Source of the DNA: Treponema zioleckii
GTDB lineage: Bacteria > Spirochaetota > Spirochaetia > Treponematales > Treponemataceae
Direction of reading: 5' to 3'
Assembly (NCBI RefSeq): GCF_014737315.1
Contig: NZ_JPUF01000013.1
Coordinates: 1-61,713 of the forward strand
Length of the DNA: 61,713 nt
Shown here piece after piece: positions 1 to 7,084 of this stretch. The notes below the pieces were generated by a model. It did no database searches, was not told the DNA's origin, and was given only the letters and a program-made list of their open reading frames with translations. Made by a program: the position numbers and the translations under genes. How positions within the stretch are numbered: the first letter of the stretch is position 1; each line of letters starts with the position of its first letter.

Positions 1-14
1 CCGTTGCGGTGTTT

Positions 15-86
15 CACAAAAATGACGGCTGACCGTAAGAGGAATCCGATTCTCTTCGGTCGCGAACGGTCAGAATCATTTTTGTG
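15..86. repeat. Three-tier inverted repeat (cruciform-like)
   Basis: Three nested perfect or near-perfect arms face each other. The outer arms CACAAAAATGA (15-25) and TCATTTTTGTG (76-86) enclose CTGACCGT (29-36) and ACGGTCAG (66-73). These enclose AAGAG-G-AAT (37-45) and ATTCTCTT (49-56) around a CCG loop. No gene overlaps it. A second small hairpin, CCAGA/TCTGG, follows at 106-122. It may be a REP-like element or the 3' end structure of a gene left of the window. The pairing is read directly; the role is unknown. Confidence 0.6.
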
Positions 87-150
87 CTCCACCTCCACTA
101 CCGCCCCAGATTTTTGGTCTGGCTTTGCAACTTGAAATTGTTCCCATAAA

Positions 151-202
151 ATCTGTGTCCCATCTGTGTGTATCTGCGTCCATCTGTGTCCCCTCTGTGT
201 CT
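151..202 (+). repeat. Dispersed repeat, ATCTGTGT/ATCTGCGT family
   Basis: A run of short units built on ATCTGTGTC and ATCTGCGTC lies just upstream of radA. The same words recur in the tandem array near 48.5 kb and, on the other strand, near 53.76 kb, so this is a dispersed repeat family and not a local accident. It lies 57 nt before the radA start and may fall in its 5' untranslated region. Confidence 0.55.
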
Positions 203-258
203 TCCAAAAATTTCATTTTTCACTTTTCAATTTTCCTTTTTCTAACTAACTTTATTCT

Positions 259-1614
259 ATGGCAAAAAAGAAGACCGAAACTGTTTTTAAGTGCACTGAA
301 TGTGGCTATTCCCAGCCGCGATGGCTTGGACGCTGCCCTTCCTGCGGTTCGTGGAACACCCTCGAAGAATGTATAATCGACCCGAATTCGACTACGGCGG
401 CCTTTACCGGCAATGCCGCGACCGAAAAAATAAAGCCCGTGCCGCTTTCGTCCGTTGTGGCTCAGGAAAATTCCAGAATCGTGAGCGGAATCGACGAATT
501 TGACCGCGTTCTTGGCGGCGGCGCAATGAAGCGGAGCGCGATTTTGATTGGCGGTGAGCCAGGAATCGGAAAATCCACCCTGATGATTCAGACTTGTGCC
601 GCAATCCACAAAGTCACTTCTGGAAAAATCCTTTACATTTCTGGCGAGGAATCTGCCGGGCAAATAAAAAGCCGTGCCGACCGGCTCGGACTTGACGTTT
701 CATCAATCGAAATCCTCTGTACGATGCGCCTTGAAGATATAAAAGACGCGCTAATCTCCGTGAATCCTGTTTTTGTTATAATCGATTCGATTCAGACCGT
801 TTACAGCGTGGAAGCGGGCGTTGTTCCGGGAACCGTGAACCAGCTAAAATACTGCGCAAACGAACTTATCGGCTGGGTAAAAGAGCGTGATTCGGTTCTC
901 GTGATGTCTGCCCACGTTACGAAAGAAGGCACGATTGCGGGGCCAAAAAGCCTTGAGCACATGGTTGACACGGTGATTTCATTTGAGCGGAATGATGACG
1001 AAGTTCGCTTTCTCCGCGCCGCAAAAAACCGCTTTGGCTCAATCAACGAGCTCGGAATTTTCGCCATGACCGAAAAAGGCCTTGAAGGCGTTGGCGACCC
1101 AAGTTTGATGTTCATCACGAAACGCACAGGAAAGCCCCCGGCCGGAATTGCGAACACTTGCGTTTTTGAAGGAAGCCGCTCGTTTTTGGTTGAGATTCAG
1201 GCTCTTACCGTGCCTGCAAAATCTTCGATAAGCCGCGTGTACAGCGACAAAATCGACAGTTCCCGCGTTGCCCGCGTTGCAGCCGTGCTTGAAAAACGCA
1301 CCAAGCTCCGTTTTAGCGACCAGGACATTTACATAAACGTTGCGGGCGGTGTAAAACTTTCCGAAAGCTCAATCGACGCGGCTCTTGCGGCGGCCTTGTA
1401 TTCCGCGCGCACCGACGTTTCGATCAGCGAAGGCTCCGTGATTTTGGGCGAGCTTAGTCTTGCAGGCGAAATCCGCCCGATTCCTCGTGTTAAACAGCGT
1501 GTAAAAACTTCGAAAGACTTAGGGTTTGGAAGAGTGTTCGCTCCGGAAAAAGAATCTGGCGTGGTTCAAATAACCTCTATTTCCCAGGGAATAAAAGAGA
1601 TTTTCGGAGCGTAG
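259..1614 (+). CDS. radA: DNA repair protein RadA (branch-migration helicase)
   Basis: RadA processes recombination intermediates by driving branch migration with RecA and is a RecA-like ATPase with a Lon-type C-terminal domain. The 451-aa product has the N-terminal C4 zinc finger (Cys12, Cys15, Cys26, Cys29), Walker A GEPGIGKS at 99-106, and the RadA signature KNRFG at 256-260. The last ~150 residues match the Lon protease-like domain. Length is normal for the family. The ATG has no obvious Shine-Dalgarno sequence, but it is the only start that keeps the zinc finger intact at the N-terminus. It appears monocistronic, with a terminator near 1940. Confidence 0.95.
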   Translation: MAKKKTETVFKCTECGYSQPRWLGRCPSCGSWNTLEECIIDPNSTTAAFTGNAATEKIKPVPLSSVVAQENSRIVSGIDEFDRVLGGGAMKRSAILIGGEPGIGKSTLMIQTCAAIHKVTSGKILYISGEESAGQIKSRADRLGLDVSSIEILCTMRLEDIKDALISVNPVFVIIDSIQTVYSVEAGVVPGTVNQLKYCANELIGWVKERDSVLVMSAHVTKEGTIAGPKSLEHMVDTVISFERNDDEVRFLRAAKNRFGSINELGIFAMTEKGLEGVGDPSLMFITKRTGKPPAGIANTCVFEGSRSFLVEIQALTVPAKSSISRVYSDKIDSSRVARVAAVLEKRTKLRFSDQDIYINVAGGVKLSESSIDAALAAALYSARTDVSISEGSVILGELSLAGEIRPIPRVKQRVKTSKDLGFGRVFAPEKESGVVQITSISQGIKEIFGA

Positions 1615-1917
1615 TCACTTTTGCTCACGCATTGCACATTTTCCTTCGCCAATTATTTTGCTTTTAGGCACCGGCTTTTCAGGGTTCCGCTTTCGCTCCA
1701 TTGCGCAAAGCGCAACGGCTACGCCGCCCTTACAATCCGGGCTAGGTTTTGCTTGTCGCGATGTTCCCATTTCTGCTGACTTTGCTTTTGACTTGTGGGA
1801 CGTTTTATTTCGGTTAAAAATGTGTTATCGATATTGATTTATTTTTTTCACAAAGCTATTCTTTTATCAGCTTGTAAAAAAGCTGATAAACTCTCTCCGA
1901 TGTCCTTTTTTGGACAG
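1615..1917. other. Intergenic stretch after radA, no gene seen
   Basis: About 300 nt without a credible reading frame. It contains a GC-richer patch (about 1670-1760) with the perfect small palindrome TTGCGC-aaa-GCGCAA at 1701-1715, resembling a dispersed intergenic repeat. A perfect 11-bp hairpin follows, TTTATCAGCTT (1863-1873) and AAGCTGATAAA (1880-1890), without a U-run on the plus strand. A short GTCC/GGAC hairpin lies just before the terminator. Confidence 0.5.
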
Positions 1918-1962
1918 CAAGGGGCTTAAGAAGCGTTGCTTTTTAGGTCCCTTGTTTTTTTT
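1918..1962 (+). terminator. Rho-independent terminator for radA
   Basis: CAAGGG (1918-1923) pairs with CCCTTG (1949-1954), with inner AAGC/GCTT pairing, and eight T residues follow (1955-1962). It sits about 300 nt beyond the radA stop and abuts the 3' end of convergent cysE. Confidence 0.8.
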
Positions 1963-1966
1963 ATCC

Positions 1967-2842
1967 TCAGTTTGAGTTCTTGCTCTGCGAGACCATCGTT
2001 TTGGGCGGAACGGACTTTGTGATCCACGTGTTTCCGCCAATCGTGCTTCCCTTTCCGATTACGGTGTTGCCGCCGAGTATCGTCGCGTTTGCGTAAATCG
2101 TTACGTCATCTTCAATTGTCGGGTGCCTTTTTTTGTCCATAAGGGATTTTTCAACGCTGAGCGCGCCGAGAGTCACTCCCTGATAAATTTTTACATTGTT
2201 CCCGATAATCGTTGTTTCTCCGATTACGACGCCTGTTCCGTGGTCGATAAAAAAACTTTCCCCGATTTGTGCGCCGGGATGAATGTCAATGCCAGTTTTT
2301 CCGTGAATGTATTCGCTCATAATTCTCGGAATTACGGGAATTCCGTTTGCATGCAGAAAATGCGCGAGCCTGTGTACTATAATAGCTTCAAGGCCTGGGT
2401 AAGAGACAATTATTTCCTCGTTGCTTTTTGCCGCAGGGTCCCCCTTAAAGGCTGCCACAACATCACTGTGGATTGTTTTTCTGAGTACAGGAATTGCTTC
2501 GATTAGTGCGAGGGAAGCCTGTTCTGCAAGTCTGAAGCAGTGTGATTTCGGAACGTTTTCTTCTGCTCCGTCACATGCAGAAACTGTGTAAATCAAAGCT
2601 TTTTGAATTTCTTTCGTAAGGACCGTTATGATTCTGTTCACCCGTTGCCCTGTTATGTAGCGGATGTTGTGCGTGTTGAGTTCTTCCGCCGTCTTGTATC
2701 CCGGAAAAATGAGGCACTGCAAATCATGAATCACCGAAACAACATTTTCCTTGTTAGGAAAAGAATCGATTCCGGCCTCGTTGATTCCGCCAAATTCAAC
2801 ATACGAAGCAAGAATGTTGTCTACCATCGAATCTATGCACAT
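1967..2842 (-). CDS. cysE: Serine O-acetyltransferase
   Basis: CysE acetylates L-serine with acetyl-CoA, the first committed step of cysteine synthesis, and works in the cytoplasm. The C-terminal half is a left-handed beta-helix of hexapeptide repeats with the signature HPGAQIGESFFIDHGTG and the downstream VIGETTIIG turn, including the catalytic-type His residues. I place the start at 2842 (MCIDSMVDN), because AAGGCGG lies 6 nt upstream. A longer frame from 2884 adds 14 residues and has no ribosome-binding site. The N-terminal ~130 residues are the usual helical domain of long CysE/SatA proteins. It stands alone and convergent to radA, with no cysK beside it. Confidence 0.93.
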   Translation of the reverse strand: MCIDSMVDNILASYVEFGGINEAGIDSFPNKENVVSVIHDLQCLIFPGYKTAEELNTHNIRYITGQRVNRIITVLTKEIQKALIYTVSACDGAEENVPKSHCFRLAEQASLALIEAIPVLRKTIHSDVVAAFKGDPAAKSNEEIIVSYPGLEAIIVHRLAHFLHANGIPVIPRIMSEYIHGKTGIDIHPGAQIGESFFIDHGTGVVIGETTIIGNNVKIYQGVTLGALSVEKSLMDKKRHPTIEDDVTIYANATILGGNTVIGKGSTIGGNTWITKSVPPKTMVSQSKNSN

Positions 2843-2983
2843 GATTTTCCGCCTTGAATAAAAATTTCTAAAAATGAGACTCAAAAAATGATTTTTTGAG
2901 ATTCTGAAAACAGTAACATGAATTAAAACAAAATACTACAATCATTTTTTTTGAACTTATTTAAAAAGTTGTATGGAATTCTA

Positions 2984-3012
2984 TTGACACAAAAGAATTG
3001 ATTGTCTATATT
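2984..3012 (+). promoter_or_regulatory. Sigma-70 promoter before tRNA-Thr
   Basis: TTGACA at 2984-2989 and TATATT at 3007-3012 are separated by exactly 17 nt, which would start transcription about 15 nt before tRNA-Thr. This is probably the head promoter of the tRNA-Thr and rpmG unit. Confidence 0.85.
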
Positions 3013-3035
3013 TTCAAAACACGTAAAGTTAACCT

Positions 3036-3108
3036 GCTCTTGTAGCTCAGTTGGTAGAGCACAGCATTGGTAGTGCTGAGGTCAGCGGTCCGATTCCGCT
3101 CGGGAGCT
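3036..3108 (+). tRNA. tRNA-Thr (anticodon GGT)
   Basis: The 73-nt sequence folds as a cloverleaf. Acceptor arms GCTCTTG (3036-3042) and CGGGAGC (3101-3107) pair with two G-U pairs. The D-arm has AGCTCAGTTGGTAGAGC. The anticodon stem CAGCA/TGCTG encloses TTGGTAG with anticodon GGT, and the T-arm has GGTCCGATTCC. No CCA is encoded. Confidence 0.95.
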
Positions 3109-3163
3109 AGTTTGGATTAGTTATTAATTTTGAATAATTGATTATATAGGAGTATAAATAATT

Positions 3164-3340
3164 ATGGGTAGCAAGAAGAAGACTGCAATTGATATCATCG
3201 CGCTTCAGTGTACAGAGTGTAAACGAAAGAATTACACAACTACAAAAAACCGCAAGAATATCCAGGGAAAACTTGAGAAGAATAAGTATTGCCCATTCTG
3301 TCGCAAAGAAATTCTTCACAAAGAAACAAAAGCAAAATAA
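3164..3340 (+). CDS. rpmG: 50S ribosomal protein L33
   Basis: The 58-aa product has the L33 zinc ribbon with Cys pairs CTEC and CPFC, and an N-terminal basic run (MGSKKK). L33 sits near the E-site of the large subunit. The ribosome-binding site TAGGAG lies 9 nt upstream of ATG. It lies between two tRNA genes, the arrangement found upstream of secE in many bacteria. The Cys-containing form is the zinc-binding C+ type. Confidence 0.95.
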   Translation: MGSKKKTAIDIIALQCTECKRKNYTTTKNRKNIQGKLEKNKYCPFCRKEILHKETKAK

Positions 3341-3368
3341 AATTAACAGCTGTTTTGTTAACTTTTGC

Positions 3369-3397
3369 TTGACATTTTGTTAAAAATAGAGTACAAC
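3369..3397 (+). promoter_or_regulatory. Sigma-70 promoter before tRNA-Trp and secE
   Basis: TTGACA (3369-3374), a 17-nt spacer and TACAAC (3392-3397) lie 22 nt before tRNA-Trp. It would drive tRNA-Trp, secE and nusG. Confidence 0.75.
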
Positions 3398-3419
3398 AAT
3401 ACAGCTTTAATAATAATTT

Positions 3420-3492
3420 AGGTCAGTAGCTCAGTTGGTAGAGTTGCGGTCTCCAAAACCGCCTGTCGTGGGTTCAAGTCCTGCCTGGCCTG
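3420..3492 (+). tRNA. tRNA-Trp (anticodon CCA)
   Basis: A cloverleaf with acceptor arms AGGTCAG (3420-3426) and CTGGCCT (3485-3491). The anticodon stem GCGGT/ACCGC surrounds loop CTCCAAA (anticodon CCA), and the T-loop has GGTTCAAGTCC. No CCA tail is encoded. The position just before secE is the conserved bacterial location of this tRNA. Confidence 0.95.
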
Positions 3493-3526
3493 ATAATTTT
3501 TTTTAAGTGAGTGTTAGGGGATTATT

Positions 3527-3706
3527 ATGGGAAAAATGCTTAACTTCTTTAGAGAGTGCGGTGCAGAACTTAGAAAAGTTGTGTGGCCTTCCCGTGATGA
3601 TGTTGTTGCATCCGTAAAAGTAGTAATTTTTACTACGATTATAATTGCTGTCATCCTTGGTGGATTGGATTTGTTGTTCAGTACACTTTATCGTTTAGTA
3701 TTCTAG
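3527..3706 (+). CDS. secE: Protein translocase subunit SecE
   Basis: SecE is the small essential subunit of the SecYEG channel and clamps SecY in the inner membrane. The 59-aa protein has an amphipathic N-terminal helix with the SecE signature ELRKVVWPSRDDV and one membrane segment (about residues 31-51). This is the short single-span form common outside Enterobacteria. It is flanked by tRNA-Trp and nusG as usual. Confidence 0.95.
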   Translation: MGKMLNFFRECGAELRKVVWPSRDDVVASVKVVIFTTIIIAVILGGLDLLFSTLYRLVF

Positions 3707-3716
3707 TTTTTTTTAG

Positions 3717-3769
3717 TAAGCCTGTCGGTTGTGAGCCAAGATAATAAAGCCCATGATTTGACAGGCTTA
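3717..3769 (+). promoter_or_regulatory. Inverted repeat between secE and nusG
   Basis: TAAGCCTGTC (3717-3726) and GACAGGCTTA (3760-3769) form a perfect 10-bp stem with a 33-nt loop. No T-run follows directly, so it may be an RNA processing or attenuation site and not a simple terminator. It starts 11 nt after the secE stop; nusG begins 120 nt further on. Confidence 0.45.
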
Positions 3770-3889
3770 ATATTCATTTTATACATTTTTCTTTTTATTC
3801 TTTATTAATAAAAGTTTCGCAGAATCTGAATATTTCGATTTTTATTCATCTTTAATAAAAGATTTTAAGAGATTATAAGGTTGTAGATA

Positions 3890-4453
3890 ATGGCAAAGAG
3901 CTGGTATATCGTTCATACATACACAGGTTATGAAAAGAAAATTGAGCGTACAATCCGTACAAAACTTGATGAGCGTGAATTGGATTCAAGCGTCGTAACG
4001 GACGTAAAGGTTCCTGAAGAAGAAATCGTAGAAGTCAAAGACGGAAAAAAGAAGACTCGAAAAAATAAATTTTTGTCAGGCTATATCATGCTTGAGATGG
4101 ATTTGCCTCAGCTTGGCTGGAAAAATACTTGTTCTGTAATCAGAAGCATTCAGGGCGTTACAGGTTTCGTTGGAACAAATCCGAATGAAAAGCCTCGCCC
4201 GATTTCTAATGACGAAGCTAAAAATATCCTTATGAAGACTGGTGAAATCAAAGGCGACAAAAATGTCCGCATCAAGCAGGATTATGCTGTTGGTGACCAG
4301 GTTAAAATTACGGCGGGACCTTTTGCTACGTTCAGCGGCTCTGTTGAAGATATCAACGCAGAGCAGAATAAACTTCGTGTTTTGGTACAGATTTTCGGTC
4401 GTGCCACACCGGTTGAAGTTGACCTGACACAGGTTGAAAAGTTGGTCAACTAG
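3890..4453 (+). CDS. nusG: Transcription termination/antitermination factor NusG
   Basis: NusG binds the RNA polymerase clamp and couples it to Rho or to ribosomal S10. The 187-aa product opens with the NGN domain signature SWYIVHTYTGYEKK and ends in a KOW domain (GDQVKITAGPFATFSGSVEDI). An acidic/basic stretch at about residues 40-62 is a small insertion of the kind seen in some spirochaete NusG proteins. The start is preceded only by a weak AAGG. It is followed by the L11 operon at 83 nt. Confidence 0.95.
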   Translation: MAKSWYIVHTYTGYEKKIERTIRTKLDERELDSSVVTDVKVPEEEIVEVKDGKKKTRKNKFLSGYIMLEMDLPQLGWKNTCSVIRSIQGVTGFVGTNPNEKPRPISNDEAKNILMKTGEIKGDKNVRIKQDYAVGDQVKITAGPFATFSGSVEDINAEQNKLRVLVQIFGRATPVEVDLTQVEKLVN

Positions 4454-4475
4454 TTAATTAGTTTAGAACTTTTGG

Positions 4476-4508
4476 GAGAGGTGCAAGTCCGTTGGACAGA
4501 GGCATCTC
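4476..4508 (+). promoter_or_regulatory. Candidate L1-binding leader hairpin of rplK-rplA
   Basis: GAGA-GG-TGC (4476-4484) pairs with GCATCTC (4502-4508), leaving a two-base GG bulge. An inner GTCC-GTT-GGAC hairpin sits at 4487-4497. Two stacked helices with an asymmetric internal loop just before rplK resemble the mRNA site through which L1 represses the L11-L1 operon in other bacteria. The structure is read from the sequence; the L1 role is inferred. Confidence 0.5.
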
Positions 4509-4535
4509 GTCAATACCAATTTAAGGAGCTATAAA

Positions 4536-4967
4536 ATGGCTGCAAAAAAAATTGTAGAAGTGTTCAAAATTCAGGCACCGGCAGGAGCTGCAACTCCGGC
4601 TCCACCAATCGGACCTGCTCTTGGACCTAAAGGCGTTCCAGCACCAAAATTCTGTCAGGAATTCAATGCACGAACTGCCAAAATGGAAAAAGGACTTATC
4701 ATTCCAGCAGTAATCACTGTTTATTCAGATAAGTCATTCACTTTCATCCTTAAAACTCCACCTGCTTCTGTTCTTATCAAGAAAGCATTGAAGTTGGAAA
4801 AAGGATCTGCAAATCCACTTCGTGATAAAGTTGGAAAACTCACTCAGGCTCAGCTTGAGGAGATTGCAAAGACAAAGCTTCCTGATGTAAATGCAAATGA
4901 TCTTGAAGCTGCAAAAAAAATCGTAGCTGGTACTGCTCGCAGTATGGGCGTAGAAGTGGAGGCCTAA
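4536..4967 (+). CDS. rplK: 50S ribosomal protein L11
   Basis: L11 forms the GTPase-associated centre with 23S rRNA helices 43/44. The 143-aa sequence has the proline-rich N-terminal segment [17 protein letters not shown] and the C-terminal RNA-binding signature ending in [12 protein letters not shown]. An AAGGAG ribosome-binding site lies 7 nt upstream. It heads rplKAJL and is separated from rplA by 3 nt. Confidence 0.97.
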   Translation: MAAKKIVEVFKIQAPAGAATPAPPIGPALGPKGVPAPKFCQEFNARTAKMEKGLIIPAVITVYSDKSFTFILKTPPASVLIKKALKLEKGSANPLRDKVGKLTQAQLEEIAKTKLPDVNANDLEAAKKIVAGTARSMGVEVEA

Positions 4968-4970
4968 GTA

Positions 4971-5651
4971 ATGAAACACGGAAAGAAATATCGTGAGTCA
5001 CTCAAGAAGTACGATCCACAGCAGTCATATGACGTTGCAAAAGCTTGTGCTCTTGTAAAAGATCTTCACTTCGTAAAATTTGATGAGACTGTAGAACTTC
5101 ATGTTGCTCTTCGTCTTGGAAAGAGCCAGACTGTTCGTGATACATTGGTTTTCCCAAATCAGTTCACAGCAGAGAAGAAAGTTCTCGTATTCTGTTCTGA
5201 AGAGCGTGCAAAAGAAGCCCTCGATGCAGGTGCAGCTTATGCTGGTTCAAAAGAGTACATCGACAAAGTAAAGGGTGGTTGGCTTGATTTCGATATCGCT
5301 GTTGCAACACCTGATATGATGAAAGATGTAGGTCGTCTCGGTATGGTTCTCGGACGCAAAGGTTTGATGCCAAACCCAAAAACTGGAACTGTAACAAATG
5401 ACATCGTAACAGCTATTGGCGAGCTCAAAAAGGGTCGTACAGAATTCAGAGCTGATAAAGAAGGTATCATCCACATTGCTGTAGGTAAGGTTTCTATGGA
5501 CGCTGACAAAGTTGCAGAGAACGTAAAGACTTTGCTCACAGAACTTGATAGAAAAAAGCCAGCTGATGCAAAAGCTGATTTTGTTCGCTCAGTATCAGTA
5601 AGCTCTTCAATGGGTCCTGGTGTTTGGGTTGACTTCAAGGAGGAGGCATAA
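4971..5651 (+). CDS. rplA: 50S ribosomal protein L1
   Basis: L1 forms the mobile L1 stalk that assists release of deacylated tRNA and is the usual translational repressor of its own operon. The 226-aa product contains the L1 signature around residues 116-136 (DVGRLGMVLGRKGLMPNP). Its Shine-Dalgarno GGAGG lies inside the rplK 3' end, which suggests translational coupling. Length is normal. Confidence 0.97.
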   Translation: MKHGKKYRESLKKYDPQQSYDVAKACALVKDLHFVKFDETVELHVALRLGKSQTVRDTLVFPNQFTAEKKVLVFCSEERAKEALDAGAAYAGSKEYIDKVKGGWLDFDIAVATPDMMKDVGRLGMVLGRKGLMPNPKTGTVTNDIVTAIGELKKGRTEFRADKEGIIHIAVGKVSMDADKVAENVKTLLTELDRKKPADAKADFVRSVSVSSSMGPGVWVDFKEEA

Positions 5652-5654
5652 TTT

Positions 5655-6200
5655 ATGGCTATTCTTGCTAAAAGTGTACAGCCTGCTAAAACAGCAGCTA
5701 TTGAAGCTACAAAAAAAGCATTTCAGGAATACAAAGATTTTATCTTTGCTGAATATCGTGGTTTGACTGTAGAGCAGATTACAAAGCTCCGCAAACAGCT
5801 CCGAGAAAAGAATGTACCTCTCAAGGTTGTAAAGAACAACTTTGCTAAAGTTGCATTCGATGAAATGAAAGTTGAGAATGTTGCAGACTTCCTTAAGGGA
5901 CCTACAGCAGTCGCAATGTCAAACGAAGATTCAAACGAAGTTGCAAAAATTTTGTTTGACTTCGCAAAAGAAGCTCCTGCACTTGTTGTAAAAGGTGCTT
6001 ACGTAGAAAACGAAGTATACGATGCTGCAAAAATCGAGGCTTTCTCAAAAGTTCCTGGAAAGAAACAGCTTATCGCTATGCTTATGTCTGCTATCAATGG
6101 ACCAGCTCAGAAACTCGCTGCTACATTGCAGGCTTATGTTGATAAAAAATCACAGGAAGGTGGAGCTGCTCCAGTAGCAGAGGCACCAGCAGCTGAGTAA
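5655..6200 (+). CDS. rplJ: 50S ribosomal protein L10
   Basis: L10 anchors L7/L12 dimers to the ribosomal stalk. The 181-aa product starts only 3 nt after rplA and has the L10 N-terminal domain (EYKDFIFAEYRGLTVEQITKLR), the C-terminal helix for L7/L12 binding, and an Ala/Pro/Glu-rich tail. In E. coli the L10 autoregulatory site precedes rplJ. Here there is no room for it, and the structured spacer lies after rplJ instead. Confidence 0.96.
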   Translation: MAILAKSVQPAKTAAIEATKKAFQEYKDFIFAEYRGLTVEQITKLRKQLREKNVPLKVVKNNFAKVAFDEMKVENVADFLKGPTAVAMSNEDSNEVAKILFDFAKEAPALVVKGAYVENEVYDAAKIEAFSKVPGKKQLIAMLMSAINGPAQKLAATLQAYVDKKSQEGGAAPVAEAPAAE

Positions 6201-6220
6201 TCAGTTCGCGTGACTGTGAA

Positions 6221-6343
6221 GTAAGGTCAGGCTTCAATTGCTGTCGACTGTCCTTACGACTTTTATAAAATGCGGAAAAATCAATGACAGTTTGTCTTGA
6301 CCGCATAATATTTTTTGGTTCGATATAAAAATCAAAATCGAAC
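6221..6343 (+). promoter_or_regulatory. Three hairpins between rplJ and rplL
   Basis: Three stems follow one another in the 166-nt spacer: GTAAGG/CCTTAC (6221-6226, 6252-6257), ATGCGG/CCGCAT (6270-6275, 6301-6306) and GTTCGAT/ATCGAAC (6318-6324, 6337-6343). The last ends 15 nt before the AGGAGA ribosome-binding site of rplL. Such a site could raise L7/L12 output relative to L10 or host autoregulation. Function is inferred. Confidence 0.4.
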
Positions 6344-6366
6344 ATGCCTATTTAGGAGAAGATAAT

Positions 6367-6744
6367 ATGGCAGCTCTTACAAATGATCAGATTCTCGATG
6401 CAATCGCATCAATGACAGTTCTCGAAGCTTCAGAACTCGTAAAAGCAATGGAAGAAAAATTCGGTGTTACAGCAGCTGTTGCTGTAGCTGCAGGTCCAGC
6501 TGCTGGTGCTGCTGGTGCTGCTGAAGAGCAGACTGAATTCACAGTGTCTCTCGACAGCTTCGACGCTGCTAAAAAAATTGCTGTTATCAAAGCCGTTCGC
6601 GTTGTTACAGGTCTCGGTCTTGGTGAAGCTAAAGCTCTCGTTGAAGGTGCTCCAAAAGTACTCAAAGAGGGTGTTTCTAAAGCTGATGCTGACAAGATCA
6701 TCGCTGATATCGAAGCAGCTGGTGGAAAGGCTTCAAAGAAATAA
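6367..6744 (+). CDS. rplL: 50S ribosomal protein L7/L12
   Basis: L7/L12 is the multicopy stalk protein that recruits translational GTPases. The 125-aa sequence has the N-terminal dimerisation helix, an Ala/Gly-rich hinge at about residues 38-54, and the conserved C-terminal globular domain ([25 protein letters not shown]). The start is supported by AGGAGA upstream. A 340-nt structured spacer separates it from rpoB. Confidence 0.97.
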   Translation: MAALTNDQILDAIASMTVLEASELVKAMEEKFGVTAAVAVAAGPAAGAAGAAEEQTEFTVSLDSFDAAKKIAVIKAVRVVTGLGLGEAKALVEGAPKVLKEGVSKADADKIIADIEAAGGKASKK

Positions 6745-7084
6745 GTCTGACGAATATATGATTATTACGGCTGAGCGGGCAGAAAAATCTGTTGCGGCTT
6801 AGCTAAATACTCTCGGATTTTGCGAAAAATCCAATTGCGCTTACGTTTTAGGTTGATTTAGTGTATTAATTTTATTAATATTATTTTCATCCTAAAACGT
6901 AAGCTTTATGTGTCTATAAAACTTACTCAATAAACTAAATGCTGCCACGATGGCGGTTCGCCTTGCCGAAAGGCTTTAGCTTTTCATTCTTGTGCTGTGA
7001 GAAAAATTTGTATGTCATATGAGTTTTGATTCATGTAGCAGTCTGAAACAGCAAATCTTCTATCCAATAAGACAGGGGGATTGA
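6745..7084 (+). promoter_or_regulatory. Structured rplL-rpoB spacer with nested long hairpin
   Basis: GCTTACGTTTTAGG (6839-6852) and CCTAAAACGTAAGC (6891-6904) form a perfect 14-bp stem. Its loop contains a second perfect hairpin, TATTAAT-TTT-ATTAATA (6864-6880). Upstream lies GGATTTT-gcga-AAAATCC (6815-6832). In E. coli the same junction carries an attenuator and an RNase III site that set rpoBC expression below rplL. No T-run follows the main stem, so processing is at least as likely as termination. Confidence 0.65.

Noticed and set aside
220-663. 147-codon frame opposite the start of radA
   Set aside because: It covers the conserved RadA zinc finger and Walker A on the other strand and shows no motif.
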